Source of the DNA: Halichondria panicea
Lineage: Eukaryota; Porifera; Demospongiae; Suberitida; Halichondriidae
NCBI RefSeq assembly: GCF_963675165.1
Contig: NC_087387.1
Location: forward strand, 4,676,990-4,740,989
DNA length: 64,000 nt
Reading direction: 5' to 3'
Of this stretch, positions 1 to 10,200 are shown one piece after another. The position numbers and the translations under genes are program-made. A model generated the notes under the pieces. It saw only the letters and a program-made list of their open reading frames with translations, did no database searches and was not told the DNA's origin. Every line of letters begins with the position of its first letter. Positions within the stretch are counted from its first letter, which is position 1.

Positions 1-712
1 GAAATATGTTTGCAGACCAGTTACACAAACTTTGACATAAATACACAACTTGGCAATAGCACATCATGAATGACTTCAAGCCTTCTAGCTTGCTGCAACC
101 ATGCACATGCATCAGATGCACTAGTTGATACTTTTGATTCCTTTCACATTATGGAGCCATGAGTTCCACCAACCACAGAATGGGTCAACTTCGAATTTTG
201 CGCAAGCTGTTCACACTATCTCAATCTATTCCAAACTTGTAGAGTCAACACATTCCATATTGAACTAATACATAATTATATCTAAGTAACAAGTTCTAGT
301 TCAGTAAATGGTCTGTGTTGAGCTTTGGAAATCCAGAAAAAATCACCCTTCACTACAATCTGTGAATATTTGGGTGTCATCATTATGATAAAATACTTGT
401 GGTATATGTATTTCCTGTGTCTTGTCTTGCAAATACTGAAAACTTGGGGGAGGTTTCTTAACTGTACGCCCATTTCTTTTTAAATTTGCTGCCTTTTTTT
501 TGCTATAGCTACCTTAATTCTTCTGGATGAATAATGACAACAGCAAGAAAAAGTAAGGCCTGGGAACGAGGCTAGGTATTAGCCTTAGGGTAGACTAAAG
601 GTGGGGCTATTGGTTTTGACAACAAACACATAAGATATCAATAGAGCCCTAATACAAATACACAATAAATTCATTCGTGGTTATCTGACTTGAATAATAC
701 AGTACATCATCG
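1..712. other. No recognised gene
   Basis: I see no supported coding region, RNA gene or clear repeat here. The short open frame at 282-473 has no recognisable domain, no splice context and a composition like the surrounding A+T-rich spacer. Confidence 0.5.
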
Positions 713-937
713 GCAAAAACCATGCATCCAACTAAAGTGTTGAAAGGTTGTTAATTAATTACGCTCTCAATTTTCTCCAAATAGTACCTGTCCACATATT
801 CTCCGATACCCCAAACACTTAGCCCAGTCACAGCACCAGCCACAGCACCAAAGGGACCTCCTACACCGAATCCAGCAAGACCACCGCCAACAACATTGCC
901 AAATGCTCCAACAATCTTTGCTTCTTTTTCATAGCCA
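713..937 (-). pseudogene. Broken partial copy of the secreted glycine-rich protein gene
   Basis: The minus strand at 751-936 encodes a near copy of the glycine-rich C-terminal part of the neighbouring gene at 1943-2704: LEV.GY.KEAKIVGAFGN, then the Gly/Ala-rich segment, then GIGEYVD. The copy then diverges and stops early at 751-753. Similarity continues as DNA to about 713, where both copies share a stretch reading AACCATGCATCCAACT on the plus strand. Upstream of 937 similarity ends abruptly, with no splice acceptor or start codon, so the signal peptide and N-terminal half are missing. I read it as a truncated tandem duplicate. An alternative is a 3' exon of a longer gene using an acceptor I did not recognise. 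Confidence 0.65.
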
Positions 938-1942
938 AATACTTCGAGGGTAAGTTAACGTACAAGGTGGCAGATAATAGCAAGACCACGTAAAGTTACA
1001 CCACTAAACACGCACACAAAGTTATGCAATTATTATACTGACCTAAGAGGATAGAGATTAGTGGACGTTTATGTATGTAGAGGTCACGCGTGTCTTATAC
1101 CTCCTCTGGTTAATACATCGAGCACACTGTGCATGTACAAAAACGGGTACTCACTAAGATGGCACTATAGTTCCTCCGCTGGAGTCTTCGGCAGTGCAGC
1201 CAGTGGTGGAGTTGTCCTCTGACCCGGTGAAACCTCTCATTTTTTTCACTCCATTACTAGAACTAGGGGAGAGGGGTTGTATTCACGGACAGCTATAGAA
1301 TCCGAGTCGTATTCCCCGGAATACAATTATCGTGATCAAATTTAATAAGTCCGTGTAAAAAAAGCTGAAACAGTACCATTCATTCAAGTAGATTTGTAAG
1401 CTGCTCCCTAGATTTTATGGCTCCCTGCAAGTTTATAGAGGATTGTATAGCTATATACAAACTCTTGTAAACCTATAGTAGATCTATAGCTCACCCGACA
1501 TCGTATCCATTGAGGAACCCAGCAGAGGTAATGAAGACAGAGCAGGTCACCACATAACACCATTTGCACCCACAGCCAAGAGACATAATAATAATCAGCT
1601 AGATCTAGCACTGTAGCAGGGGCTTATATTTACAAGCCTATAGCCTTTAACCTTGCCGCCTGCATGTACGTACACGTCTGCATGCTAGATCTAAATGGGT
1701 ATGCAGTTGCAGCCAGCTAGTCTACTTCTCCAAGAAGGGTGGGGCTGCTGTCGGTTTTTCTGATGGCCTCTTTTCAGGCACTTTCAACTTTCAAAAACAA
1801 CAAAATTATTCATAACATGACTAGACTATAGTAGATCTAATTAATACACTAGATCTACTAACTGTTACAATTATTATCATCTGCGCTGCCTTGACAATAT
1901 CATAATAATTCTTCAAGCAGCTCAAAATAGCAAGCATCATCG
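938..1942. other. Spacer between the gene and its broken copy
   Basis: No gene is supported. At about 1086-1111 lies a solo end of the CAGAGGAGG-type inverted-repeat family (CGCGTGTC, then TACCTCCTCTGG). The short frame at 1408-1611 shows no domain. Confidence 0.45.
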
Positions 1943-2704
1943 CTAAGCCTTAGAGTTTTTCCAAAAACCATGCATCCAACTAGCAACTGTTGAAATGTTT
2001 TCAGAATAGTCAATTCCACTTTCAACTACGTCCAAACAGTAGTACCTGTTGTCCACATATTCTCCGATACCCCAAACACTTAGTCCAGTCACAGCACCAG
2101 CCACAGCACCAAGGGGACCGAGTACACCGAATCCAGCAAGACCACCGCCAACAACATTGCCAAATGCTCCAACAATCTTTGCTTCTTTTTTATAGCCATT
2201 TACTTCGAGGAAAAATTGACCAACATCACCAGCAAAGCCTAACGGATGAGTAGCAGCCTTTGATATCACAGTAAACTTGGATCCAATAAATTTACCGATG
2301 ACCTTGGCAATAATCGATCGAACTTTTTGCTTATTTTTAACCTTTGTAAAAAATTCTTCATAATCGTAAGTCGGTCCATCATTATCTGTTAGACTCTGTC
2401 GTACTGTTTTAACAACAAAACTTACAGCTTCTTCTACAATATAATCGATTATCCCAAATTTATTCATCTTGTCAAATAGCTTCTGGCACCCTTCGCCACT
2501 GTAGCCCGGAATCACTTGACAGATTTTATCATTTACACTTTGATAAACCTGTTTTAGTGCATACTCACAGAACGGGAGAACAACAGCAATTGGAACTCCA
2601 TTTGAGGGCTCTTTATTGCAAAAATTGCCATTCACAAATGAGATATTTCCAGCAAACCCCGTCAGAGCAACAACCAACAACACCACCTTCACTGTGCTCA
2701 ACAT
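1943..2704 (-). CDS. Secreted protein with Gly-rich hydrophobic C-terminal hairpin
   Basis: An intronless frame of 253 aa. I chose the second Met (2702-2704) because it starts a good signal peptide: MLSTVKVVLLVVALTGFAG, cleaved perhaps near SFVNG. An in-frame Met 21 codons upstream would put charged residues ahead of the signal. The mature N-terminal half has four cysteines in a pattern recalling a short saposin-like fold (FC, then PFCEYALKQ, KICQVIPG and GEGCQKLF), but this match is weak. Around residues 178-220 comes a strongly Gly/Ala-rich stretch (VGAFGNVVGGGLAGFG and GPLGAVAGAVTG) that looks like a glycine-zipper helical hairpin and could insert into membranes. The tail is short, with one more cysteine. 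I do not recognise the family. Secretion is well supported; membrane activity is only a guess. A partial duplicate lies at 713-937. Confidence 0.7.
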   Translation of the reverse strand: MLSTVKVVLLVVALTGFAGNISFVNGNFCNKEPSNGVPIAVVLPFCEYALKQVYQSVNDKICQVIPGYSGEGCQKLFDKMNKFGIIDYIVEEAVSFVVKTVRQSLTDNDGPTYDYEEFFTKVKNKQKVRSIIAKVIGKFIGSKFTVISKAATHPLGFAGDVGQFFLEVNGYKKEAKIVGAFGNVVGGGLAGFGVLGPLGAVAGAVTGLSVWGIGEYVDNRYYCLDVVESGIDYSENISTVASWMHGFWKNSKA

Positions 2705-3221
2705 TGCTACACTCTGTATAATGCTAGTATTAGATCTCACTTCTCTATCTCTGTGACAAACAAACACTAGGAGCTATTGCAACACCTTTGAAACAGTGAA
2801 TACTACAGTAAAGGGATATTCCCTGGGACAATCCCGTTTCAAGCACATAATTATGTGAACTTATAGACTTTTGGCAACTGACATGTTGTGCACAATTCAT
2901 TACTGTTCAATGTATATAAGTGCAACTCATACTTACTAGCAGGGTTTATATAGTAGCAGGGTTTATACAGAGGGGGGGGCACAACTGTGCCCTGGGATCT
3001 TCTCTCCCATGCAGCCAAAGTTTCTCCCTCCTAGAAATCTGAATGAATTCATGTAACAAAAAGTATCTACAATCTCTGTAAGTCAAACATTTCCCCCTTT
3101 CAGCTAAACATCTTGTATGAATATACAGTCATTACATCTACATGTACCATGTAACAGAAGTAGGCTAAGATAATTACCATTATTCTCACACACTATGGAG
3201 CAGCAATGTGTTCATACATTG
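2705..3221. other. Upstream spacer of the secreted-protein gene
   Basis: No gene seen. It should hold the promoter of the minus-strand gene at 1943-2704, but I cannot point to a TATA box or initiator with confidence. A short direct repeat (TAGCAGGGTTTATA, twice) lies at 2937-2967, followed by a G-run. Confidence 0.4.
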
Positions 3222-3257
3222 AAGTGTTTACTCATCTGCTCTAATGAAGACTTTAGA
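3222..3257 (-). pseudogene. Echo of the ENKD1 stop region
   Basis: About 35 bases on the minus strand resemble the last codons of the ENKD1 gene at 3496-3530: the frame reads VFIRADE then a stop, where the real gene reads VFVRTDE then a stop. It has no open context around it and is best read as a small degraded duplication of the gene's 3' end. Confidence 0.4.
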
Positions 3258-3495
3258 CCAGCTGGCAACTTGATACAGTACACACAATTACAAGCATTCT
3301 AGCAATCAGTGTGTTCAACGAATTCTATGTACAGGTACATGTAATTGATAGAGCTCTACAGTCATTACCAGGGGTAAAAAGTGAGGGTAAAGAAATGTTT
3401 TTTTCATGAAAATGGTAGCAGGTGCAAATTAATTACATGTACAAGCTAAGGAAATGAAACAGGAATCAGGATGTGTTTATAGTTTATAGCAGTGT

Positions 3496-6400
3496 TCACT
3501 CATCTGTCCTAACGAAGACTCTGGGTCTACTGAATATCTTGAGAGCGTCTTCAATCTCTCCCAGTTTGCTCTCGAGTGCTGTCTTGCGTTGCTTGACCCT
3601 CAGAGTAACACTTTGTAGGGGCAGGGCATTAAGCTCAGCAGTCAGAGTCGACTGATCTGCAGGGGGATATAAGAGTGTGATCACCTCCACCTTGAATAAT
3701 TATAATGGTGGAATCACCTAAACTACTTAGTACAAGTAAAGTAATGTACAAGACTACAAGGAAAATACAAACTTGAATGTACATGTACTCCAAGCAACAA
3801 GACATCGATCTGTACTGTAGCTACTGATTGCATAAAGTAAAATTTTAACTTGGAAACTGGACAATCCAATTCAAGTTATGGGCTCTGAAACGTACATGTA
3901 GCTACATACTTTAGGATTATGCCTACATGTACATGTAGCCTAGGTACAAGCATCACACTATTAAAGTAGTACCCAATCTTGATAACTAGCATTATAAACA
4001 ATGTCTACGTACGTTCTCTTAGAGCTTGTAAAGTTTTGAGTCTCTCCTTGGCAGGCATTAGAGTGTGACCGGGAGGGACGGTGGGGTCAGGCAGGGAGGC
4101 AACTCTCTCCTCCTCAGCACGACGCCACTCCTCTTGTCTGGCTCGAAGACTACCACACATAATTATAAGGATTCATAAGTACATGTACGATAGACTTAGT
4201 ACACACACACAAAGGCAAACACTTAAATGCTGGTAGAGCTACAAAGCTACACACACTGCACTCAACTATATAATTACGTACAAGTGCGGTTCCAACTAAT
4301 CAACCAGATGCCTATAGGAATTGTAAGCACTAAAAAAAGCAAACAGAAAAGGGCCTTTCAAAATTGAAACAGTGGCTCTAAGTGTACATACAGGAGTACA
4401 GTGAATCTAATATTGCTACGGTACTCACTATTGTGGGACCTGTCCTCTCTGATACTCGTGCAGGTCTTGTTGTTTCTTAGCCTCCAGAGATTCTAGTTTC
4501 TGTCTAGAGGGTGGCCTCTTAATACTTGTGGTACAAGCTGAGCTGACGTTAGCGGCTAAAAAGTTCTGAAGGGGGAAAGAACGAAAATTGCGTGGTCATT
4601 ATTTTAGTGAGGATAATAAGTTTCAGAAGGAGATCACACAATAAAAGTAGAATGTAAGCTCAAAATGTTGGCAGTTAGAGGATATAACTGCCATTAATTT
4701 TGAGATAACTGTGGAAAAACTACGGGCAAATAATTAAAACTACAGTGTAGTCAATCAGCAAAAGTATATATAATATTACAATGCTTACATGTACCTTGCT
4801 TCTCTCGCTATTAACACTGGATGGTCTCCTCTCTCTAAGTCCAGTGTTAGAGTCCCCTACACCAGTGCCATTGACAGGCACTCTGGAGTCACCACCATTA
4901 TGGTGTGTCACCGGGCCCCACCTCACAGCCCCGGCTGAGGATGGACGACCACCAGAGGGAGGTCTTGGGCCCTGAAAACGTGTGCATGGGGGGGGGGGGG
5001 GGGGAGTATCATTACAGTACACCAAATTACAGTACACCAATGACCATGACGATTGTAATAGGCTTTATAGGTAAATAATTATGTAGATAAAAGTATTATA
5101 AAGACCAATTTGTACATGTATACGTATACGCAAGTACAAGAAAATATTTAGGATTCGCTTGCTCAGGATTTTTTTAGTGGGGGCTTATTTTCTGAAATAG
5201 TATTCAGTAAATTTCGTATATAGCTAATACCAGTGGTTAAAAATCCTGAATGATGGCCGAGCCGACCACTGCCAACCAATGTGGGGAGAACTTTCCTGAA
5301 GTAAGAATTATAAAGTGTAGTTTCTCACATTAATATGCGCAGTGACCTTGGCTGGAATGTGGCTGTACTTGTCTAACATCTGCACTGGTTTGAGGGGCTT
5401 ACTCTTCTCCTCCTGTTTTCTCTTGGACTGGCTCTGAATCTCACGAATCTTACGCATGTTCATCTTTGTAAAGTTCTTGGGATCTTCACCTACAGATTTA
5501 ACATGAGAATTGTATGATGCTGTATATACAACCATAAGTCTGAAAGCAATTATTTTGAAACGGTGTTCCTAATCACTCGTACAGTACAATGTAGCCTATT
5601 GTCAGTAGTGTGGTATATATTGCCTATATTAAAACAGGAAGTGAAAACCATCTAGAGTAAGCATAGAATCACCTCAAACTTTGAAATTAAAAATCAATTG
5701 GAGACATTAATTATCTTCCACAGAGGAGGTTGGACGCGCGTCATCCACAATCAGGTTTTATGACGTGCATTCAATTAAATAGACCCAAAAGGCACCTCGA
5801 TGCTCATCTGTTCTGCAGGCTGTACAGAGACACTGCAAGTAGCCAGAAGCGGCCTAGGAGCACTCCCACCACCCTTCTATACCTTCCATACACTGCTGAA
5901 AAGATTTCAAGATGGTAATTTTTCGACACTTATTTCAAATGTTGTGTAACAAGATTATGATCTATAATTATGAGCAGAGGAGATCAGAGCACCATTAATC
6001 TGTTTCTCTTTAGCATTCTCTAGTTCTTATTTGCACTGATATTCTAAACCTTTGACCTCAGAGGAATTATATACATCAAGAGTAGATCTTGTATACATGT
6101 AATGAACGCGTCATGTGTCCAACCTCCTCTGGCTAATCCGAGTGTGCACTACATGTATACCCCACCCCCTCAGAGTACCCCATCTCTCGTACGTTTGTAT
6201 CTGCTCTTAGATTGTGGTGGCTGTGCCATTGTCTCAAAGAGCAGTCCCACAGAGCCGATAGTGTGGGCCCGGGCAATGTCAACAGCCTCCGGTTTCACAC
6301 GAACACTGCAGTTAGAGAGTTAGATGACATTCATTTTTGTACATACGGTCTAGGTACGTATTGGAAATAATTTTACATAATTTATTATGTGTATCTATGA

Positions 6401-6906
6401 TGTATGTGTGGGGGGGGGCAGACAGACTATGAACGTAACGGCAAAATCTCAGATGACCTGTGGTTAGGGGTAAAAAGCCAATCGAACTAGACTGTGAAAG
6501 CTACCGTATAGCGGGTAATTTTTGTGGGGTAAAAAATTAGTTTATCCCGAAAATGGTGATTTTCGTGAGTAAAAATCTTATTGCCTGCATAGCATTTATA
6601 CGTTCCGGTAAGCCACGCCTATATTAACATTTCGTGGAGGTCAGCTTGCCCACGAAAATAACGAATTTTTTACCCCACGAAAATTACCCGCTATATATAC
6701 AGTATTTATTAACAATTCATATTTACAACAAAACTTCTTTAATTTGCTGGCAGTAAGCGTTAATACAGTGTACACTGTATTCTATGACATTAAACTCGCC
6801 TAGGTGAGGGGTCTCGGTGTGGTCCCTGTGGGTAAAAGTTGTCAAAAAAGTTGGACGTCTGCTCATATCCAGGGTCGGAGGAAAATGGGGTACGAGGGAG
6901 AGCCAT
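3496..6906 (-). CDS. ENKD1: ENKD1 (enkurin domain-containing protein 1) orthologue
   Basis: Seven exons on the minus strand agree in phase and give 330 aa, close to the roughly 346 aa of human ENKD1. In order of transcription they are 6906-6800, 6305-6193, 5489-5329, 4971-4795, 4565-4429, 4149-4013 and 3656-3496. The start Met is at 6904-6906. Conserved blocks are EDPKNFTKMNMRKIREIQ followed by KPLKPVQMLDKY in the middle, HEYQRGQVPQYLRARQEEW, and a C-terminal enkurin domain with PDPTVPPGHTLMPAKERL and KIFSRPRVFVRTDE. In vertebrates ENKD1 is a microtubule- and cilium-linked protein, and I infer a ciliary or centrosomal role here. All introns are GT-AG except the first, which appears to use a GC donor (6799-6798). 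Intron 2 holds an inverted-repeat element. The start faces that of the gene at 7282. Confidence 0.88.
4990..5003. repeat. Poly-G tract
   Basis: A run of about 14 G on the plus strand, just upstream (in gene orientation) of ENKD1 exon 4. It lies close to the polypyrimidine side of the acceptor at 4972-4974, because the minus strand reads as a C-run. Confidence 0.7.
5721..6132. mobile_element. MITE-like inverted-repeat element in ENKD1 intron 2
   Basis: The left end reads CAGAGGAGGTTGGACGCG and the right end, reverse-complemented, reads CCAGAGGAGGTTGGACACAT. That is about 15 matching terminal bases, with no coding capacity between them. I see no clean target duplication. Ends of the same type occur at 10252-10791, 50717 and 36142, so this is a dispersed non-autonomous family. 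The CAG-type ends suggest hAT, but the superfamily is not proven. Confidence 0.6.
6502..6704. mobile_element. Palindromic MITE, ACCGTATAG family, copy 1
   Basis: A near-perfect inverted repeat: the left arm starts TACCGTATAGCGGGTAATTT and continues GTGGGGTAAAAAATT, and the right arm is its complement, ending CCCGCTATATATACAGTA. It is about 200 bp with no coding potential. It sits in ENKD1 intron 1. Related copies are at 47545-47790 and 54045-54262. Confidence 0.7.
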
Positions 6907-7281
6907 TACAAGGTCCCGAGAACAAACCTATTCAGCATGATAGATCTCCAAAATTAATACCAGTGGCAAAAAATTAATGATGGTTGTTCTATCTAAATAA
7001 AGCGCATGGAAAGGTTACCATGACAAAATACTTTGTAGTACAAATTGCCCTTAGAGCAGTGCAGTATTAGAAGATATACGGTAATTCCGAAAGTCACGCG
7101 ATCCAACGTACTATGTTTGTGCGCCACTATAGCCGCTCCCAATCCACAAAAAGTCTTTTATTATCCGCTAGCTATCTCTAGCCAAATATTTAAAAGCTAG
7201 TGAGCGCAAGTTTTTATAGTAACAGAAACCTTTCGTTAGTGTAGTTCACTTGTGCCTGCCACACCTCTTCCAGGGGCTGGT
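6907..7281. promoter_or_regulatory. Shared head-to-head promoter region
   Basis: ENKD1 starts at 6906 on the minus strand and the death-domain/ankyrin gene starts at 7282 on the plus strand, leaving 375 bp to hold both promoters and both 5' leaders. No TATA box is obvious. That these promoters are co-regulated is inference from spacing only. Confidence 0.45.
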
Positions 7282-10200
7282 ATGGCTACATGTAGGAGTG
7301 CAGATTTTGACCGTGGCCATGGATTACTGGGTAACTTGGAGACTACTACTAGACTTGCTAGATCATATAAATTATAGCTACTGGCATATTATTTATGTAT
7401 TTTACAACAGATACGAAGTTGAAGATTGATGATCATCTGACTGTGTATGAACGGTTGTTTAATGCTGATACCCGCTGGTACAATATTGGATTGAAATTGA
7501 AGGTTCCTAATGAAAAACTAAAGAATATCAGAGAAGTTAATCGTAATGATTCAGAAAGATGCTTGTGTGAAATGATTGATTACTGTATAAAAAGTGATGA
7601 TGGTCTCACTTGGAAAAAAGTGTGTGACTCTCTCAGATCTCCAATAGTGAAATGTAACCAAATCGCTGAAGATATTGAAGAGTGGCTACTAATTCAACAG
7701 AAAGGTATATTAAATAGATACTTGATTGAAACGCTTATTATAATTACATGATATACTTTCAGTCAGCAGAGATACTGATGAAACGTTAAACCAAGAAAGT
7801 CATGTCACTCATGAGTCCACTTCAGAGTCAGAGAACTTTTCTGAATTAGGTACAATTCCGAGTCTGAGAGTCTACTTAAAGATCTCTTGAGACCCAAAGG
7901 CCTGAGGCTCGAGGCTATATATTATTATAGCGCCCCCATGCATAGCGAGGGTGCTACTGAGTGCATGCCTGAGTCTCAAAATCTCATATATATAGTGACC
8001 ATTGGACGAGGTCTATTAACTGCATGTGGTGTACACAAATAAGCAAAACCTACCTAATTATCAGCTAGCTACAAACATAATGGACAGCACGGACGACGCT
8101 ACTAGACAGCTAAGCCAAGCTCTTGCTTAATAGTTTCTCGTAGCATATAATTTAAGAGTGCATGCATGCATGGTAGTGTAAATGTGACAGAAAATATGAG
8201 CTTGCTGCTATAATTATTATATCGCTAAACATGATGATTCATGATTGTTGACCGACAGTATAATAATGCATTGCTATTAAAAGGTTTCTCTAACCACCAA
8301 GTTGTCATAATGACCCTATAGGTATAGATAAACATAGCCGTGTGCAGTATAGATAAACGTAATTATAGTACGTGCATCACTCACTGCACAGGTATATTGT
8401 TTACAGTTACAATAATCAACTAGTGTTCAAGCTGGCGCTGTGCTAATGCCTCTCGCCATGTTTTTGCTTTCGCTCAAAAGTATTAGAGAAAGGTTAATAA
8501 TTTGCAATAATTATGATTTCAAATTGACAAAATAGGTGTTAGCAATTGAATGAACATTAAACACAGTAACAATAATACAAATTGAAAATAATGTAGAAAA
8601 GGTTGGTTTGTGGCTTACCTGGACCTCAACAAAGAAGAAAATTGATTCTGATTCTGCAAAATGGATTCTCTTACACGTGGTATTGAGCGCGCATGCGCAT
8701 TAGATCTACATCCAGGAATAGGGGTGTGTCTGCAAGTTCAATCAACAATGGCTACTAAAATAGCTAGCTTCTTTAGCAGCTCTTTCTAACTCTTGTAGCC
8801 AACAAAAAGCTAGCGCTTAAGTGCAAGGCTAACTCATAAGTTGAATAGAAAGTTTGTGCGAACAGATGATGCTATGAAAGATTCTGAAGAGACTGCAACA
8901 GCCTTCAATGTGAGTCAAACTAGCCATAACTCGAGAAAGAAGCTTTAGTTTGCTAATCCACGAATCAAAATCCAAGAGAACGTGGCTAGAAGCCTATAGA
9001 AGCTGTTAGTTTTCGTCGCATTGTAACCGTTGAGCAGTTATAGCTGGAATACACACACAGACAGACAGACACACACACAGTCAGCTTTACCGTATCCCTC
9101 GTGCGGCTACGCCTCGAGGCATAATAATGAATACAATGAAAGCACCGCGGGTGCTGATGCATGGATATGTATTAAAGCTACTGGCAAACCATAATTATAA
9201 AGCTACTATATATAGCTATATTGCCAGGAGCCCATAAATAAGATAAGAGGCTAACTTCAACGTATACTCGGGAATCCCATTTCGTGAAACCGCATTTCCA
9301 TTTTTATGGAAGCGACTAAGTGCTTGCAAACTGCGGCCCTGTGTTGCATATAACACAGGGATATTCAACCACTTATTATGCCTCGAGGCGTAGCCACACG
9401 AGGGATACGGTAAAGCTGACTGTCTGTGTATGTGTTTTTCCAGCTGTAACTGATCAACGATTGGAGAACTAGCAGCTTCTATATAGGCTTCTAGCCACAT
9501 TCTCAAACTAAAGCTTCTTTCTTGAGTTATGGGCTCACATTGAAGGCTGTTACAGTCTCTTCAGAATCTTTCCTAGCATCATCTGTTCGCACAAACTTTC
9601 TATTCAACATAATTATGAGTTAGCCTTAATGCACTAAAGTGCTAGCTTTTGTTAGCTACAAGAGTCAGAAAAGATCTGAGAAGCTAGCTATAGTATAGTA
9701 GCCATTATTAATTTTTGTGAACTTGATCTCTTGCAGACACACCCTTTAATAATTATTCCTATGGATGTAATGCGCATGCTGCGCGCTCATCCCCACATGT
9801 TAGAGAATCCAGTACAGTGGCTGCCAGAATCAACTTATTTCTTCTTCTTGAGGTCCTGGTATATACAGTATTACCGATATAAGCCACAAAACACAGTGGG
9901 AGAGTAAGTTTAGTGGTCGCTAACCGTAGCGGAGGCAGAGGGCATACACGAAAATGATACCATTATAGAATAGATAACAATAGATATACATCCATGCATG
10001 TCCACAAGTCTTTTCTTCTCATGTAGTTATAGATATAGATATATTATATACACTTTCTGCACTACAACATATAATTATACTGTTTGTGTTGTCTGTGCAT
10101 GCTTATATTTAAATTCTCTCTTACTCTGTACATTTGACAAAGGTTTGCTCCCACTGTTTGGCTACAGGCCATTTGCTTTTAAATTACTGTACCCTCGCGA

